Positions 25,420 to 34,584 of a stretch of DNA of 64,000 nt are shown piece after piece. Under the pieces are notes generated by a model that worked only from the letters and a program-made list of their open reading frames with translations, ran no database searches and had not been told where the DNA came from. Made by a program: the position numbers and the translations under genes. The stretch's first letter is position 1, and each line of letters opens with the position of its first letter. The stretch covers positions 6,820,001 to 6,884,000 of the forward strand of contig NZ_JACIBV010000001.1 in NCBI RefSeq assembly GCF_014195505.1, in the 5' to 3' direction. The DNA is from Nonomuraea dietziae (GTDB taxonomy: Bacteria; Actinomycetota; Actinomycetes; Streptosporangiales; Streptosporangiaceae).

Positions 25420-25467
25420 TTACGTAACGATGATCTCTTGATTTCGGCATAAGTACGCTCTTATGGT
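25420..25467 (+). promoter_or_regulatory. Promoter of ROK-ABC operon with upstream TTACGTAA palindrome
   Basis: TTGATT (25438-25443), 18-base spacer and TATGGT (25462-25467); the predicted start site falls on ATG 25474, so the mRNA is leaderless. The 8-bp palindrome TTACGTAA (25420-25427) just upstream is a candidate operator for the ROK protein. Confidence 0.55.
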
Positions 25468-25473
25468 CGCGGC

Positions 25474-26631
25474 ATGACGGGTGACGTCCCCGGCTCGCCG
25501 GGCGATGTTCTGACGCTGATCGGCAGCGGGTCGGCCACCACACGGTCCGACCTCGCGAGGATCACTGGCCTGGCCAGGTCCACGATCTCCCAGCGGGTCG
25601 ACGCGCTCATCGAGCGCGGGCTCGTCGAGGAGACCCAGGGCGGCGACTCCACGGGCGGCCGACCGGCGCGGCAGCTGCGCCTGCACGCCGAGGACCACGC
25701 GGTGGCGGGCGTCGACCTGGGCGCGACCCACTGCAGGATCGCGCTCATGGACCTCACGGGGCGCCTCCTGGCAGCGGCCGAGGACCCGATGCGCATCTCC
25801 GAGGGGCCCGAAACCGTCCTCGACCACGTGGAGCGGCGCATCCACGCGCTGCTCGAAGACGCGGGCCGTCCGCCGACCGCGCTGAGGGCGATGGGGCTCG
25901 GCGTGCCGGGGCCCGTGGAGTTCGCCACCGGCAGGCCGAACAATCCGCCGATCATGCCGGGCTGGAACGGCTACCCCATCCCCGACCGCTTCACCACCAT
26001 GATCCTGGTCGACAACGACGTCAACGTGATGGCGCTGGGGGAGCACAGGAACGCCTTCCCCGAGGTGGCGCACCTGCTGTTCGTCAAGGTGGGCACCGGC
26101 ATCGGCTGCGGGATCGTCGCCGGCGGCGCGCTGCACAGGGGTGCGCAGGGCTCGGCGGGCGACATCGGGCACATCAGGGTGAGCGGCCACGACCAGGCCT
26201 TCTGCCACTGCGGCAACACCGCGTGCCTGGAGGCGGTGGCCGGAGGAGAGGCCCTCGCGCGCAGGCTCACCGACCTGGGCTTCTCCGCCGAGACCGGCTC
26301 CGACGTGGTCACCCTCGTCCAGAACGGCAACACCCAGGCGCTCCGCCTGGTCAGGGAGGCGGGCCGGCTCATCGGCGAGGTGCTCGCAGGGCTGGTCAAC
26401 TTCTTCAACCCCGAGGTCATCGTGATCGGCGGGGTGCTGGCCAGGGTGCACGAGCATCTCCTGGCGGGCGTCCGCGAGACCGTCTACCGGCGCTCGCTCC
26501 CGCTGGCCACCCACGACCTGGTCATCGTGCCCAGCCGTACAGGGGTCAACGCCGCCGCGCTGGGCGCGGGGACGCTGGCCATCGAGCACTACCTCGCTCC
26601 CGACAACATCAATCGGATCGTCACATGCTGA
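25474..26631 (+). CDS. ROK family transcriptional regulator
   Basis: Regulator of 385 residues. The N-terminal winged helix (about 10-75) contains SDLARITGLARSTISQRVDAL. The ROK domain follows with a DLGATHCRIAL phosphate loop, the sugar-binding GDIGHIRV and the zinc site CHCGNTACLEAV (C-x-C-x4-C). Sugar-responsive repressors of this type usually control the operon they head. It overlaps the next gene by seven bases, so regulator and transporter are co-translated. The effector is probably the transported sugar or a phosphorylated form of it. Confidence 0.92.
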   Translation: MTGDVPGSPGDVLTLIGSGSATTRSDLARITGLARSTISQRVDALIERGLVEETQGGDSTGGRPARQLRLHAEDHAVAGVDLGATHCRIALMDLTGRLLAAAEDPMRISEGPETVLDHVERRIHALLEDAGRPPTALRAMGLGVPGPVEFATGRPNNPPIMPGWNGYPIPDRFTTMILVDNDVNVMALGEHRNAFPEVAHLLFVKVGTGIGCGIVAGGALHRGAQGSAGDIGHIRVSGHDQAFCHCGNTACLEAVAGGEALARRLTDLGFSAETGSDVVTLVQNGNTQALRLVREAGRLIGEVLAGLVNFFNPEVIVIGGVLARVHEHLLAGVRETVYRRSLPLATHDLVIVPSRTGVNAAALGAGTLAIEHYLAPDNINRIVTC

Positions 26632-28109
26632 TCATGAGTGGCATCGTCAAGCAGTTCCCCGGCGTACGGGCGTTGGACGGGGTGGACCTCGACGTGCGCG
26701 CGGGCGAGGTGCACTGCCTGCTCGGCCAGAACGGCGCGGGCAAGTCCACGCTCATCAAGGTGCTCGCCGGCGTCCACCAGCCCGACGAGGGGACCATCGA
26801 ACTCAACGGCGAGGCCATCAGGCCGAGCAGTCCCGTCGACGCCATCAGGCTCGGCGTGGCCACCATGTACCAGGAGCTCGACCTCGTCGACGGGCTCAGC
26901 GTGGCCGAGAACATCCTGCTCGGGCACGAGCCGACCCGCCTCGGCTTCACCCGCCGCAGGGCGCTGAGGAGCACCGCCACCGAGATCCTCACCAGGCTCG
27001 GGCACGGGGAGATCAAGCCGTCCACCGAGGTCGGCAGGCTCTCACCGGCCGCCAAGCAGGTGGTCTCGATGGCCAGGGCCCTCTCCCACGAGGCCCGCGT
27101 GATCGTTATGGACGAGCCGTCCGCGGCGCTGGCCCACGACGAGGTGGCCAACCTGTTCCGCATCATCAGGGAGCTCACCTCCCAGGACGTGGCCGTCGTC
27201 TACATCTCCCACCGCCTCGAGGAGATCAGGGAGATCGGCGACAGGGTCACCGTCCTCAAGGACGGCAGGACGGTCGCGGTCGGCCTGCCCGCCCGCGACA
27301 CCCCCACCTCGCAGGTCGTCTCGCTCATGACCGGCCGCAACGTGGAGTACGTCTTCCCTCCCCGCTCGGGCGTCGCGCCGGGGGCGGAGGTCCTGCGCGT
27401 GGAGAACCTCACCGCCCCCGGCGTCTTCACCGACATCTCCTTCGCGGTGCGGGCGGGGGAGATCGTCGGGCTGGCCGGTCTGGTCGGCTCGGGCAGGTCC
27501 GAGATCCTCGAAGCGGTGTACGGCGCGCGCCGCGCCTCAGGCCGGGTCCTGCTGGAAGGCGCGTCCGTGTCGAGGTCCACCACCAAGGCGGTACGGCACG
27601 GCATGGGCCTGGCTCCCGAGGAGCGCAAGGCCCAGGCGCTGCTGCTGGACCAGAGCGTGACGGCCAACATCACGCTGGGCAGCCTCAGCCGCTACGCCAG
27701 GTTCGGCTGGCTCGACAGGGCCCGCGAGGACGTCGAGGCCAGGCAGCTCGTCGAGACCCTCGACATCAGGCCGCCCGACCCGCAGCGGCCGATCAAGACC
27801 CTCTCTGGCGGCAATCAGCAGAAGGCGGTGCTGGCCAGATGGCTGCTGAACGGGCGCAAGCTGCTCCTGCTCGACGAACCCACCCGAGGGGTGGACGTCG
27901 GCGCGAGGGCCGAGCTCTACGCGGTCATCAGGAAGCTGGCCGACGACGGGATCGGGGTGCTGCTGGTCTCCAGCGAGGTGCCCGAGGTGCTCGGCCTGGC
28001 CGACAGGGTGCTGGTGATCCGCGAGGGCCGCGTCATCCACGAGGGCGCCGCCACAGACCTGGACGAGCACGCCGTCCTGGACATGATCATGGAAGGTAGT
28101 GCGGCCTGA
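26625..28109 (+). CDS. Sugar ABC transporter ATP-binding protein (RbsA/MglA type)
   Basis: Cytoplasmic ATPase subunit of 494 residues with two fused nucleotide-binding domains, as in ribose/galactose importers. Domain 1 has Walker A GQNGAGKST, a weak signature LSPAAKQVVSMAR and Walker B VIVMDEPSAAL. Domain 2 has the degenerate Walker A LVGSGRSE typical of this class, signature LSGGNQQKAVLARWL and Walker B LLLLDEPTRGVDVG. The start at ATG 26625 lies inside the end of the ROK gene; ATG 26634 is three codons later. Stop and next start share one base. Confidence 0.94.
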   Translation: MLIMSGIVKQFPGVRALDGVDLDVRAGEVHCLLGQNGAGKSTLIKVLAGVHQPDEGTIELNGEAIRPSSPVDAIRLGVATMYQELDLVDGLSVAENILLGHEPTRLGFTRRRALRSTATEILTRLGHGEIKPSTEVGRLSPAAKQVVSMARALSHEARVIVMDEPSAALAHDEVANLFRIIRELTSQDVAVVYISHRLEEIREIGDRVTVLKDGRTVAVGLPARDTPTSQVVSLMTGRNVEYVFPPRSGVAPGAEVLRVENLTAPGVFTDISFAVRAGEIVGLAGLVGSGRSEILEAVYGARRASGRVLLEGASVSRSTTKAVRHGMGLAPEERKAQALLLDQSVTANITLGSLSRYARFGWLDRAREDVEARQLVETLDIRPPDPQRPIKTLSGGNQQKAVLARWLLNGRKLLLLDEPTRGVDVGARAELYAVIRKLADDGIGVLLVSSEVPEVLGLADRVLVIREGRVIHEGAATDLDEHAVLDMIMEGSAA

Positions 28110-29080
28110 TGAACGGGGTCCTTTCGCTGACAGGGCGGCGCTTCGGCGAGGCCAGGCATCTCGGGCTGGTGATCGCTCTGGTGCTGCTGGCCGTCGTCGG
28201 GCTGGTGACCGTACCTGAGAACTTCGCCACCGCCTCGAACCTGGTCAGCATCCTGTCGCTGGCCGCCACCATCGGCGTGATCACGGTCGGCATGACCTTC
28301 GTGATCATCGGTGGTGGCATCGACCTGTCCGTCGGCGCGATCATGGCGCTGGCCTCGGTGTGGGCGACCACGCTCGCCACCCAGGCGTTCGGCCCCTTCA
28401 TCATGGCGGTCTGCGCGATCCTCGTCGGCACCGGCGCGGGCCTGGTCAACGGCCTGCTGATCGCCTACGGGCGGATGGTGCCGTTCATCGCCACGCTCGC
28501 CATGCTGGTCGCCGCGCGCGGCCTCGCGCAACGGATGTCGGACCGCAAGACCCAGCTCATCCAGCAGGGCAACGAGGCGATCGTCGCCCTGTCGACCACC
28601 AGGGTGCTCGGCATACCGCTGCTGGTCTACATCTTCGCGCTGGTGGTCGCGGTCGGCTGGATCGTGCTCAACCGCACGACCTTCGGCCGCCGCACCTACG
28701 CGGTCGGCGGCAACCCTGAGGCGGCGAGGCTCGCCGGGATCGACGTGCGCAGGCACACGATGCTGCTGTACGCCCTGTCCGGCTTCTGCTGCGGGGTCGC
28801 CGCCATCCTGATCATGGCGAGGACCACCACGGGCTCCTCCACCCATGGAGACCTCTACGAGCTGGACGCGATCGCCGCGGTCATCATCGGCGGCACCCTG
28901 CTCACAGGGGGAAGGGGCACGATCATCGGCTCCATCCTCGGCCTGCTCATCTTCACGCTGATCACCAACCTGTTCATTCTCAACGGGCTCAACACCAGCG
29001 ACCAGCTGGTCGCCAAGGGCCTGATCATCGTCGTCGCCGTCCTTCTCCAGCGGCGGAATCTCAAGGAGAGAGCAACATGA
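28109..29080 (+). CDS. Sugar ABC transporter permease (RbsC-like)
   Basis: Integral membrane permease of 323 residues with about nine or ten hydrophobic segments. The conserved cytoplasmic block GGNPEAARLAGIDVRRHTM (ATPase-coupling region of the RbsC/AraH family) is clear, and GGGIDLSVGAIMALASV is the family N-terminal signature. It overlaps the ATPase by one base and the binding-protein gene by four. Confidence 0.94.
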   Translation: MNGVLSLTGRRFGEARHLGLVIALVLLAVVGLVTVPENFATASNLVSILSLAATIGVITVGMTFVIIGGGIDLSVGAIMALASVWATTLATQAFGPFIMAVCAILVGTGAGLVNGLLIAYGRMVPFIATLAMLVAARGLAQRMSDRKTQLIQQGNEAIVALSTTRVLGIPLLVYIFALVVAVGWIVLNRTTFGRRTYAVGGNPEAARLAGIDVRRHTMLLYALSGFCCGVAAILIMARTTTGSSTHGDLYELDAIAAVIIGGTLLTGGRGTIIGSILGLLIFTLITNLFILNGLNTSDQLVAKGLIIVVAVLLQRRNLKERAT

Positions 29081-30141
29081 GCGAGAACGTCGCGCGCAGA
29101 GGGTTCCTTGCCGGCGGAGTGGGCGGAGCCGTCCTGCTGGCCACCGCCGCCTGCACCAGCAACCAGCCCGCAGCCGAGCCTTCAGCGCAGGGTTCGGCCC
29201 CCGCGCCCGCCCCTGCCGCCAGCGGCAACGACCAGCCGGGCGAGAAGGTCGTCATCGGCTTCTCCGCGCCCGCCGCCGACCACGGCTGGATCGCGGCCAT
29301 CGCCAAGAACGCCGAGGCCGCCGCGAAGCAGTACTCCGACGTGGAGTTCAAGCCCGTCGAGCCGACCAACGACATCAACGCGCAGATCTCGGCCGTCGAG
29401 TCGCTGATCGCGGCGAAGGTGAACGCGCTGGTCATCCTGCCCAACGACGGCCAGCAGCTGAACCAGATCGCGCTGCAGGCCACCGCCGCGGGCATCCCCG
29501 TGGTCAACCTCGACAGGGTCTTCCCCGACAAGCTCGCCTACAGGACCTGGATCGGCGGCGACAACTACGGCATGGGCGTGGCCGCGGGCCACTACGTCGG
29601 CAAGAAGCTCAAGGACAAGGGCGTGGCCAACCCGGTGATCGTCGAGATCCAGGGCATCGCGACGCTGCCGCTGACCCAGGACCGCAGCAAGGGCTTCGCC
29701 GACGCGCTCAAGACCTACGGCTTCAGCGTCACGGCCAAGCAGGACGCGCAGTTCACCGTCGAGACGGGCAACAAGGTCGCGGCCAACCTGCTGCAGGCGC
29801 ACAAGAAGATCGACGCCATGTGGAACCACGACGACGACCAGGGCGTGGGCGTGCTCGCCGCGATCAACGAGGCGGGCCGCAAGGAGTTCTTCATGGTCGG
29901 CGGCGCCGGCTCGGCCAACGCCATGCGTGAGATCCAGTCGGGCGGCTCGGTGCTGGAGGCGACCGTCACCTACAGCCCGACGATGGCCTCCTCGGCCATC
30001 AAGCTGGCACGGTTGATCGCCCAGGGAAAGGGCATGAGCGACCTCGTGGAGAACCAGGTTCCGCAGTCGATCACGCTCGCTTCGGAGACCATCACGAAGG
30101 AGAACGTGCAGACCTATCTACCTCTGGGGTTCGAATCCTGA
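29077..30141 (+). CDS. Sugar ABC transporter substrate-binding lipoprotein
   Basis: Periplasmic-binding-protein family (type I, RbsB-like) of 354 residues. The leader has twin arginines (RRGFLAGG) and a lipobox ending TAAC, so it is likely a Tat-exported lipoprotein with the lipidated Cys near residue 28. A Pro/Ala/Ser-rich tether leads to the two-lobe domain with VVIGFSAPAADHGWIAAIAKN and GIPVVNLDRVF. The ligand is a sugar or polyol, not determined. The sequence GGGTTCGAATCC near the 3' end is coding, not a tRNA. Confidence 0.93.
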   Translation: MSENVARRGFLAGGVGGAVLLATAACTSNQPAAEPSAQGSAPAPAPAASGNDQPGEKVVIGFSAPAADHGWIAAIAKNAEAAAKQYSDVEFKPVEPTNDINAQISAVESLIAAKVNALVILPNDGQQLNQIALQATAAGIPVVNLDRVFPDKLAYRTWIGGDNYGMGVAAGHYVGKKLKDKGVANPVIVEIQGIATLPLTQDRSKGFADALKTYGFSVTAKQDAQFTVETGNKVAANLLQAHKKIDAMWNHDDDQGVGVLAAINEAGRKEFFMVGGAGSANAMREIQSGGSVLEATVTYSPTMASSAIKLARLIAQGKGMSDLVENQVPQSITLASETITKENVQTYLPLGFES

Positions 30142-31283
30142 TGACACAGACGACCATCGGCGTCGGCCTGGTGGGCTACGCGTTCATGGGACGCGTCCAC
30201 TCTCAGGCCTGGCGCAACGTGGCGGCCTTCTTCGACCTTCCGGTGACGCCGGTGATGGCGGCGCTGTCCGGCAGGTCGCTCTCGGCCGCCACCGACGCGG
30301 CGGCCAGGATGGGGTGGGCCGCGGTCGAGACCGACTGGAAGGAGCTGGTCAACCGCGACGACGTGCAGATCGTGGACATCTGCACGCCGGGCGACTCCCA
30401 CGCCGAGATCGCGATCGCGGCGCTCCAGGCGGGCAAGCACGTCATCTGCGAGAAGCCGCTGGCCAACACCGTGGCCGAGGCCGAGGCGATGGTCGCGGCG
30501 GCAGCCGCCTCGCAGGGCAGGTCGATGGTCGCCTTCAACTACCGGCGCGTGCCCGCCGTCGCGCTGGCGCAGCGCATGGTGGCGGCAGGCGAGCTCGGGC
30601 AGATCAGGCACGTCAGGGCGCAGTACCTGCAGGACTGGATCGTCGATCCCGACTTCCCCCTGGTGTGGCGGCTGCAGAAGGACAAGGCGGGCTCGGGGGC
30701 GCTCGGCGACATCGGGGCGCACATCATCGACACCGCCCAGTTCGTCACGGGGCAGACGATCGTGGGCGTCTCGGCGCTGACCGAGACCTTCGTCAAGGAA
30801 CGGCCGCTGGCGTCGGCCTCCTCGGGGCTCGGCGGCAGCCGTACCTCGGAGAAGGGGGCGGTCACCGTCGACGACGCGGCGCTGTTCATCGGGCGGATGT
30901 CGGCGGGGGCGCTGGCCTCCTTCGAGGCCACCAGGTTCGCCACCGGGCGCAAGAACGCGCTGCGCCTGGAGATCAACGGCTCGCTCGGCAGCCTGGCCTT
31001 CGACTTCGAGGCCATGAACGAGCTGTGGGTGTCGTCGGGCGACTCGGGCTTTCGGCGGGTGCTCGTCACCGAGCCCGACCATCCCTACGTGGGTGCGTGG
31101 TGGCCGCCGGGGCACGGCCTCGGGTACGAGCACACCTTCACGCACGAGATCAAGGACTTCCTGGAGGCCGTCGGAACGGGGAGCGACCCTTCGCCCTCGT
31201 TCGCCGACGGCCTCAGGGTGCAGCGGGTGCTGGCGGCCGTCGAGGAGAGCGCCGCCTCCGGCAGTTACAAGGAGATCGCATGA
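30141..31283 (+). CDS. Gfo/Idh/MocA family dehydrogenase
   Basis: NAD(P)-dependent oxidoreductase of 380 residues. The Rossmann start is VGLVGYAFMGRVHSQAW, followed by ICTPGDSHAEIAIAALQAGKHVICEKPLA, whose EKP lysine is the family active-site mark. The C-terminal alpha/beta domain contains GDIGAHIIDTAQFVTG with the catalytic Asp/His pair. It would oxidise a cyclic sugar or inositol-like polyol imported by the upstream transporter. It overlaps its neighbours on both sides. Confidence 0.93.
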   Translation: MTQTTIGVGLVGYAFMGRVHSQAWRNVAAFFDLPVTPVMAALSGRSLSAATDAAARMGWAAVETDWKELVNRDDVQIVDICTPGDSHAEIAIAALQAGKHVICEKPLANTVAEAEAMVAAAAASQGRSMVAFNYRRVPAVALAQRMVAAGELGQIRHVRAQYLQDWIVDPDFPLVWRLQKDKAGSGALGDIGAHIIDTAQFVTGQTIVGVSALTETFVKERPLASASSGLGGSRTSEKGAVTVDDAALFIGRMSAGALASFEATRFATGRKNALRLEINGSLGSLAFDFEAMNELWVSSGDSGFRRVLVTEPDHPYVGAWWPPGHGLGYEHTFTHEIKDFLEAVGTGSDPSPSFADGLRVQRVLAAVEESAASGSYKEIA

Positions 31284-32284
31284 GACCCATCACGCTGTTC
31301 ACCGGGCAGTGGGCCGACCTGCCCTTCGACGAGGTGTGCAGGCTGGCGGCCGAATGGGGCTACGACGGCCTCGAGATCGCCTGCTGGGGCGACCACTTCG
31401 ACGTCGAGCAGGCGGTCTCCGACCCCTCCTACGTCCAGGGCAAGAGGGCGCAGCTGGACAAGCACGGTCTCAAGGTGTGGGCCATCTCCAACCACCTCGT
31501 CGGGCAGGCCGTCTGCGACCACCCCATCGACGCCAGGCACCAGGCGATCCTGCCCGCGCGCGTCTGGGGCTCGGGCGACCCCGAGTCGGTACGGCAGGCG
31601 GCGGCCGAGGAGCTGAAGAACACCGCCCGCGCCGCTGCCCTGCTGGGCGTCGACACCGTCGTCGGGTTCACGGGATCGTCCATCTGGCACACGGTGGCGA
31701 TGTTCCCGCCGGTGCCCGCGTCGATGATCGAGGCCGGTTACCAGGACTTCGCCGACCGCTGGAACCCCATCCTCGACGTCTTCGACGAGGTGGGGGTCCG
31801 CTTCGCGCACGAGGTCCACCCCTCGGAGATCGCCTACGACTACGTGACCACCCAGAAGACGCTGGAGGCGATCGGGCACCGTCCGGCCTTCGGTCTCAAC
31901 TGGGACCCCTCGCACATGGTGTGGCAGGACCTCGACCCCGTCGGGTTCATCCTCGACTTCGCCGACCGGATCTACCACGTCGACTGCAAGGACACCCGCG
32001 TGCGCGTCGGCGACGGCCGCCGCGGCCGCCTGTCGTCCCACCTGGCGTGGGCCGACATGCGACGCGGCTGGGACTTCGTCTCGACGGGGCGCGGCGACGT
32101 GCCGTGGGAGGAGTGCTTCAGGGCGCTCAACTCGATCGGCTACACGGGCCCCATCTCGATCGAGTGGGAGGACGCGGGCATGGACAGGCTCGACGGCGCT
32201 CCCGAGGCGCTCGACTACATCCGGAGGATGAACGCCATCACGCCGCCCACCGCCGCCTTCGACGCCGCCTTCTCCTCGGAGTAG
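31280..32284 (+). CDS. Sugar phosphate isomerase/epimerase (TIM barrel, AP endonuclease 2 family)
   Basis: Protein of 334 residues with the xylose-isomerase-like TIM barrel. Metal ligands are expected at the Glu of FAHEVHPSE, the Asp/His of NWDPSHMVW, the His/Asp of YHVDCKDTR and the final Glu in ISIEWEDAGMD. AAGGAGATCGC precedes ATG 31280, which overlaps the dehydrogenase stop (ATGA). A MocA-type dehydrogenase with this type of isomerase is a common oxidise-epimerise pair in catabolism of rare sugars or inositols. Confidence 0.9.
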   Translation: MRPITLFTGQWADLPFDEVCRLAAEWGYDGLEIACWGDHFDVEQAVSDPSYVQGKRAQLDKHGLKVWAISNHLVGQAVCDHPIDARHQAILPARVWGSGDPESVRQAAAEELKNTARAAALLGVDTVVGFTGSSIWHTVAMFPPVPASMIEAGYQDFADRWNPILDVFDEVGVRFAHEVHPSEIAYDYVTTQKTLEAIGHRPAFGLNWDPSHMVWQDLDPVGFILDFADRIYHVDCKDTRVRVGDGRRGRLSSHLAWADMRRGWDFVSTGRGDVPWEECFRALNSIGYTGPISIEWEDAGMDRLDGAPEALDYIRRMNAITPPTAAFDAAFSSE

Positions 32285-32296
32285 CCGGAGCGGTCA

Positions 32297-32329
32297 CGGC
32301 CGCCTCGTCCTGAACGGGAGAGGCGGCCG
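32297..32329 (+). terminator. Operon-end hairpin terminator
   Basis: CGGCCGCCTC (32297-32306) and GAGGCGGCCG (32320-32329) are perfect 10-bp arms; TCC/GGA inside the loop can extend the stem. It lies 12 bp after the last gene of the ROK-ABC operon. Confidence 0.85.
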
Positions 32330-32461
32330 GGCTCGTCCTGCACATCACCCGCGAGGCGCTCCACCATGGCGCGGAGATCGCCCTTTTCCGCGAGATTCGG
32401 GCGCGGCGCCGGAGCTGACCCCGAGCCGCCGGATGGCTCGGCGCCGTGCGGGTGCCGCAGC

Positions 32462-33349
32462 TCAGCGCAGAGTGGCGGCGAAGTGGGAGGCCGTCGTGTC
32501 GGCCGCCAGCGTCACCTGGGGTTCCTGGTCGTAGAAGTCGAACTGCGTGCCCTGTGTCCAGAGGATGCTCTTGGCGCCCGCCAGACCCCCGTGGAAGCGG
32601 CGCGCCCCCTCAGGGATGGCCGCGTCCTCGCTGTGGACGATCAGCGTGGGCTGGGTGATGCGCGGGGCGAGGACGATGGAGTCGTAGGTCAGCCAGTCCC
32701 GCCAGGCCATGACCGCGAACCTGTTGGGCCAGGCCGGGATCCCGCCGCGCTCGGGGTTGAGATAGAAGTCGATGTCGTACGGCATCGCCGCCCGAGGGTC
32801 GGTCGTGCTGACCACGGGGACGTAGTCGACCTCGCCCGTCGCCTCGAACGCCGCGCGCGCCTCCTCTCCCGCCTTGATCTTCTGGGCGACGGCCTCGGCG
32901 CCGCCGTACGCGCTCTCGCAGATGGCGGCGTCGTGCAGCCACGGGGCCACCAGCGCGAGCGACTTCACCCGGGGGTCGTCGGCGGCGTTGGCCGACATGT
33001 ACATCGCCGCCGCGCAGATCCCGAGCGCGCCGAGACGGCCGCCGTCGACGGCCGGATGGCCCTCGAGGAAGGTCAGGGCGTCGTGGATGTCGCGCACTTT
33101 CCTGGCGGGCGACTCGACGTCGCGCGGCTGCCCCTCGGACTCGCCGAAGCCGGTGAAGTCGAACGAGAGCGTCGCGTAGCCACGCTCGGCGAGCCTTTCG
33201 GCGTAGCGGTCGGCCATGAGCTCCTTGACGCTGGTCCAGGTGCCTGCCACGACGACGCCGGGCGCGGGAGCGGCACCGCCGGGAAGGAACAGGTTGCCGG
33301 TCAGCGTCCCTTCCTGGCCGGAGAAGGTGACCTTTTCACGATGTGTCAT
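32462..33349 (-). CDS. Alpha/beta hydrolase (dienelactone hydrolase-like)
   Basis: Cytoplasmic alpha/beta-fold hydrolase of 295 residues. The nucleophile elbow reads GALGICAAAMYMS, so the nucleophile would be Cys, as in dienelactone hydrolases, rather than Ser. Other marks are FDFTGFGESEG, the acid in IVHSEDAAIPEGA and a C-terminal histidine region. ATG 33349 follows GAAGGA. It lies 25 bp downstream (3') of the two NTF2-like genes on the same strand, without clear link in function. The substrate is unknown. Confidence 0.87.
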   Translation of the reverse strand: MTHREKVTFSGQEGTLTGNLFLPGGAAPAPGVVVAGTWTSVKELMADRYAERLAERGYATLSFDFTGFGESEGQPRDVESPARKVRDIHDALTFLEGHPAVDGGRLGALGICAAAMYMSANAADDPRVKSLALVAPWLHDAAICESAYGGAEAVAQKIKAGEEARAAFEATGEVDYVPVVSTTDPRAAMPYDIDFYLNPERGGIPAWPNRFAVMAWRDWLTYDSIVLAPRITQPTLIVHSEDAAIPEGARRFHGGLAGAKSILWTQGTQFDFYDQEPQVTLAADTTASHFAATLR

Positions 33350-33374
33350 TGCAGTCCTTCGATGACTGGCCGAT

Positions 33375-33872
33375 TCAGGCGTACTGGAGGGTGGCCCTGG
33401 TGATCAGGCCACCGGAGATGTCGAAGCTGTAGGAGGCGCGGAAGCCGCCCGTGCCGCCGGGGGCGAAGGTGACCAGCATGGTGGTGCCGCCCCGTCTCGG
33501 CGTGTTGCCGAGCACGGTGAGGCGGCCGCCGATGACCTCGGTGTCGGCCCAGTGGCGGATGGCGTCGTGACCGCGGATCTCCCGGCCGACGTCGACGATG
33601 ACGGCGTCCGGCGTGAAGGAGGCGACGAGGGCGTCGAGGTCCTCCGCGGCGACCGCGTCGACGTAGCGCCGGGCGGCGGGATCCAGGTCGGCCGGCGCCT
33701 GCGCGGTCGTGGCGGCCTGGGGTTGGGCGGTGGTCGCGGCCTGGGCCTGCGCGGTGGTGGTGACCAGGGTCTGCGCGGCGGGTCCCTGCCGGTCGACGGC
33801 CGCCATGGACACGCCACCCGCGATCACCAGGACGGCGGCGCCGCCCAGGAGAAGGGCCGTTCGGCGTCTCAT
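33375..33872 (-). CDS. Exported NTF2-like (SnoaL-type) protein
   Basis: Protein of 165 residues with a leader helix (about 5-28, ALLLGGAAVLVIAGG), then a low-complexity tether made of repeated TTAQAQAA/TTAQPQAA units (about 38-60) and an NTF2-like cone domain (about 63-165). It is therefore an anchored or secreted version of the fold. The ATG overlaps the preceding NTF2-like gene in ATGA, and the longer upstream frame is a shadow of that gene. Function unknown; the pair suggests a heteromeric partner. Confidence 0.8.
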   Translation of the reverse strand: MRRRTALLLGGAAVLVIAGGVSMAAVDRQGPAAQTLVTTTAQAQAATTAQPQAATTAQAPADLDPAARRYVDAVAAEDLDALVASFTPDAVIVDVGREIRGHDAIRHWADTEVIGGRLTVLGNTPRRGGTTMLVTFAPGGTGGFRASYSFDISGGLITRATLQYA

Positions 33873-34321
33873 TGCGAACCGGCCAGGTTCATGAGGTCCC
33901 TGTTTCCTTCGGCCCAGGTCGCGGTCATCACCACTCCGGAGATCCGCCAGCCGTCCTGGGTGCGGACGAGGTCGAAGCGGTAGGTGCCGCCCAGTGTCCA
34001 CAGCGGCGAGCCGAACGGGTTGGCCAGCCGGTGCGTGGCCTGGAAGGAGGCGGTGCACACCGCGGTGCCCTCGCCGAAGGAGACCAGGTGGTTGCCGAGC
34101 AGGTGCTGCGTGGCGTCGAAGGCCCCGAGCAGCTGCGACCAGGCGCCCACGATCTGGTCAGGAGTGAGCGTCACGGCTTCGCCGCCGTTGAGGCTGGTGT
34201 AGTCGAGCGTCACCTTCTCGGCGAAGACCGAGGCCAGGCTCTGCCACTCACGCTGGTCGGCGTGCCATGCCATCCGCGTGCACGTGTCGATGATCTCAAA
34301 CCGGTCGTCAAGGGTCCCCAC
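33869..34321 (-). CDS. NTF2-like (SnoaL_4) protein
   Basis: Cytoplasmic protein of 150 residues of the nuclear transport factor 2-like superfamily. RFEIIDTCTRMAWHADQREW and VFAEKVTLDYTSLNGGE are the usual SnoaL_4 N-terminal blocks. Members include small isomerases, dehydratases and cyclases as well as non-enzymatic partners. GTG 34321 has AAGGAG seven bases upstream and is preferred to the open frame reaching 34546. It is coupled to the exported NTF2-like gene. Confidence 0.85.
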   Translation of the reverse strand: MGTLDDRFEIIDTCTRMAWHADQREWQSLASVFAEKVTLDYTSLNGGEAVTLTPDQIVGAWSQLLGAFDATQHLLGNHLVSFGEGTAVCTASFQATHRLANPFGSPLWTLGGTYRFDLVRTQDGWRISGVVMTATWAEGNRDLMNLAGSQ

Positions 34322-34542
34322 GGACAACTCCTTCGATCGTGCCTTCGGAACTGAAGGATGTCGGAGGGGCAGACCGTAATGAAGCGAACAACATGCAGCG
34401 ATCGTGCATGAAGCTGCACGGCGGCGTATGGAGCAGACCTCGCGTGAGCGCGCCGCTGGATCTGAGCCTAAGCCGCCACGTGGCCGTCGGACGCCCTCCA
34501 CCCGGCGTGGCGGGAGGCGCAGGGGCTCATCGATGCTTCGAG
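34322..34542. other. Intergenic region without recognised gene
   Basis: Upstream region of the NTF2-like operon. Open frames here are short and lack support. No clear promoter hexamers could be assigned. Confidence 0.4.
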
Positions 34543-34584
34543 TCACATGCTCCGTGTCACATGCTGCGTGTCACATGGTTCGAG
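34543..34584. repeat. Three tandem 14-bp units at the SUMF1-like stop codon
   Basis: TCACATGCTCCGTG, TCACATGCTGCGTG and TCACATGGTTCGAG lie end to end (34543, 34557, 34571). The third unit contains the last codon and stop of the SUMF1-like gene, so the array looks like serial duplication of the gene's 3' end. Confidence 0.75.

Noticed and set aside
30126..30138. GGGTTCGAATCC, a tRNA T-arm-like sequence
   Set aside because: It lies within the 3' end of the binding-protein gene and no acceptor stem, D arm or anticodon arm can be built around it.
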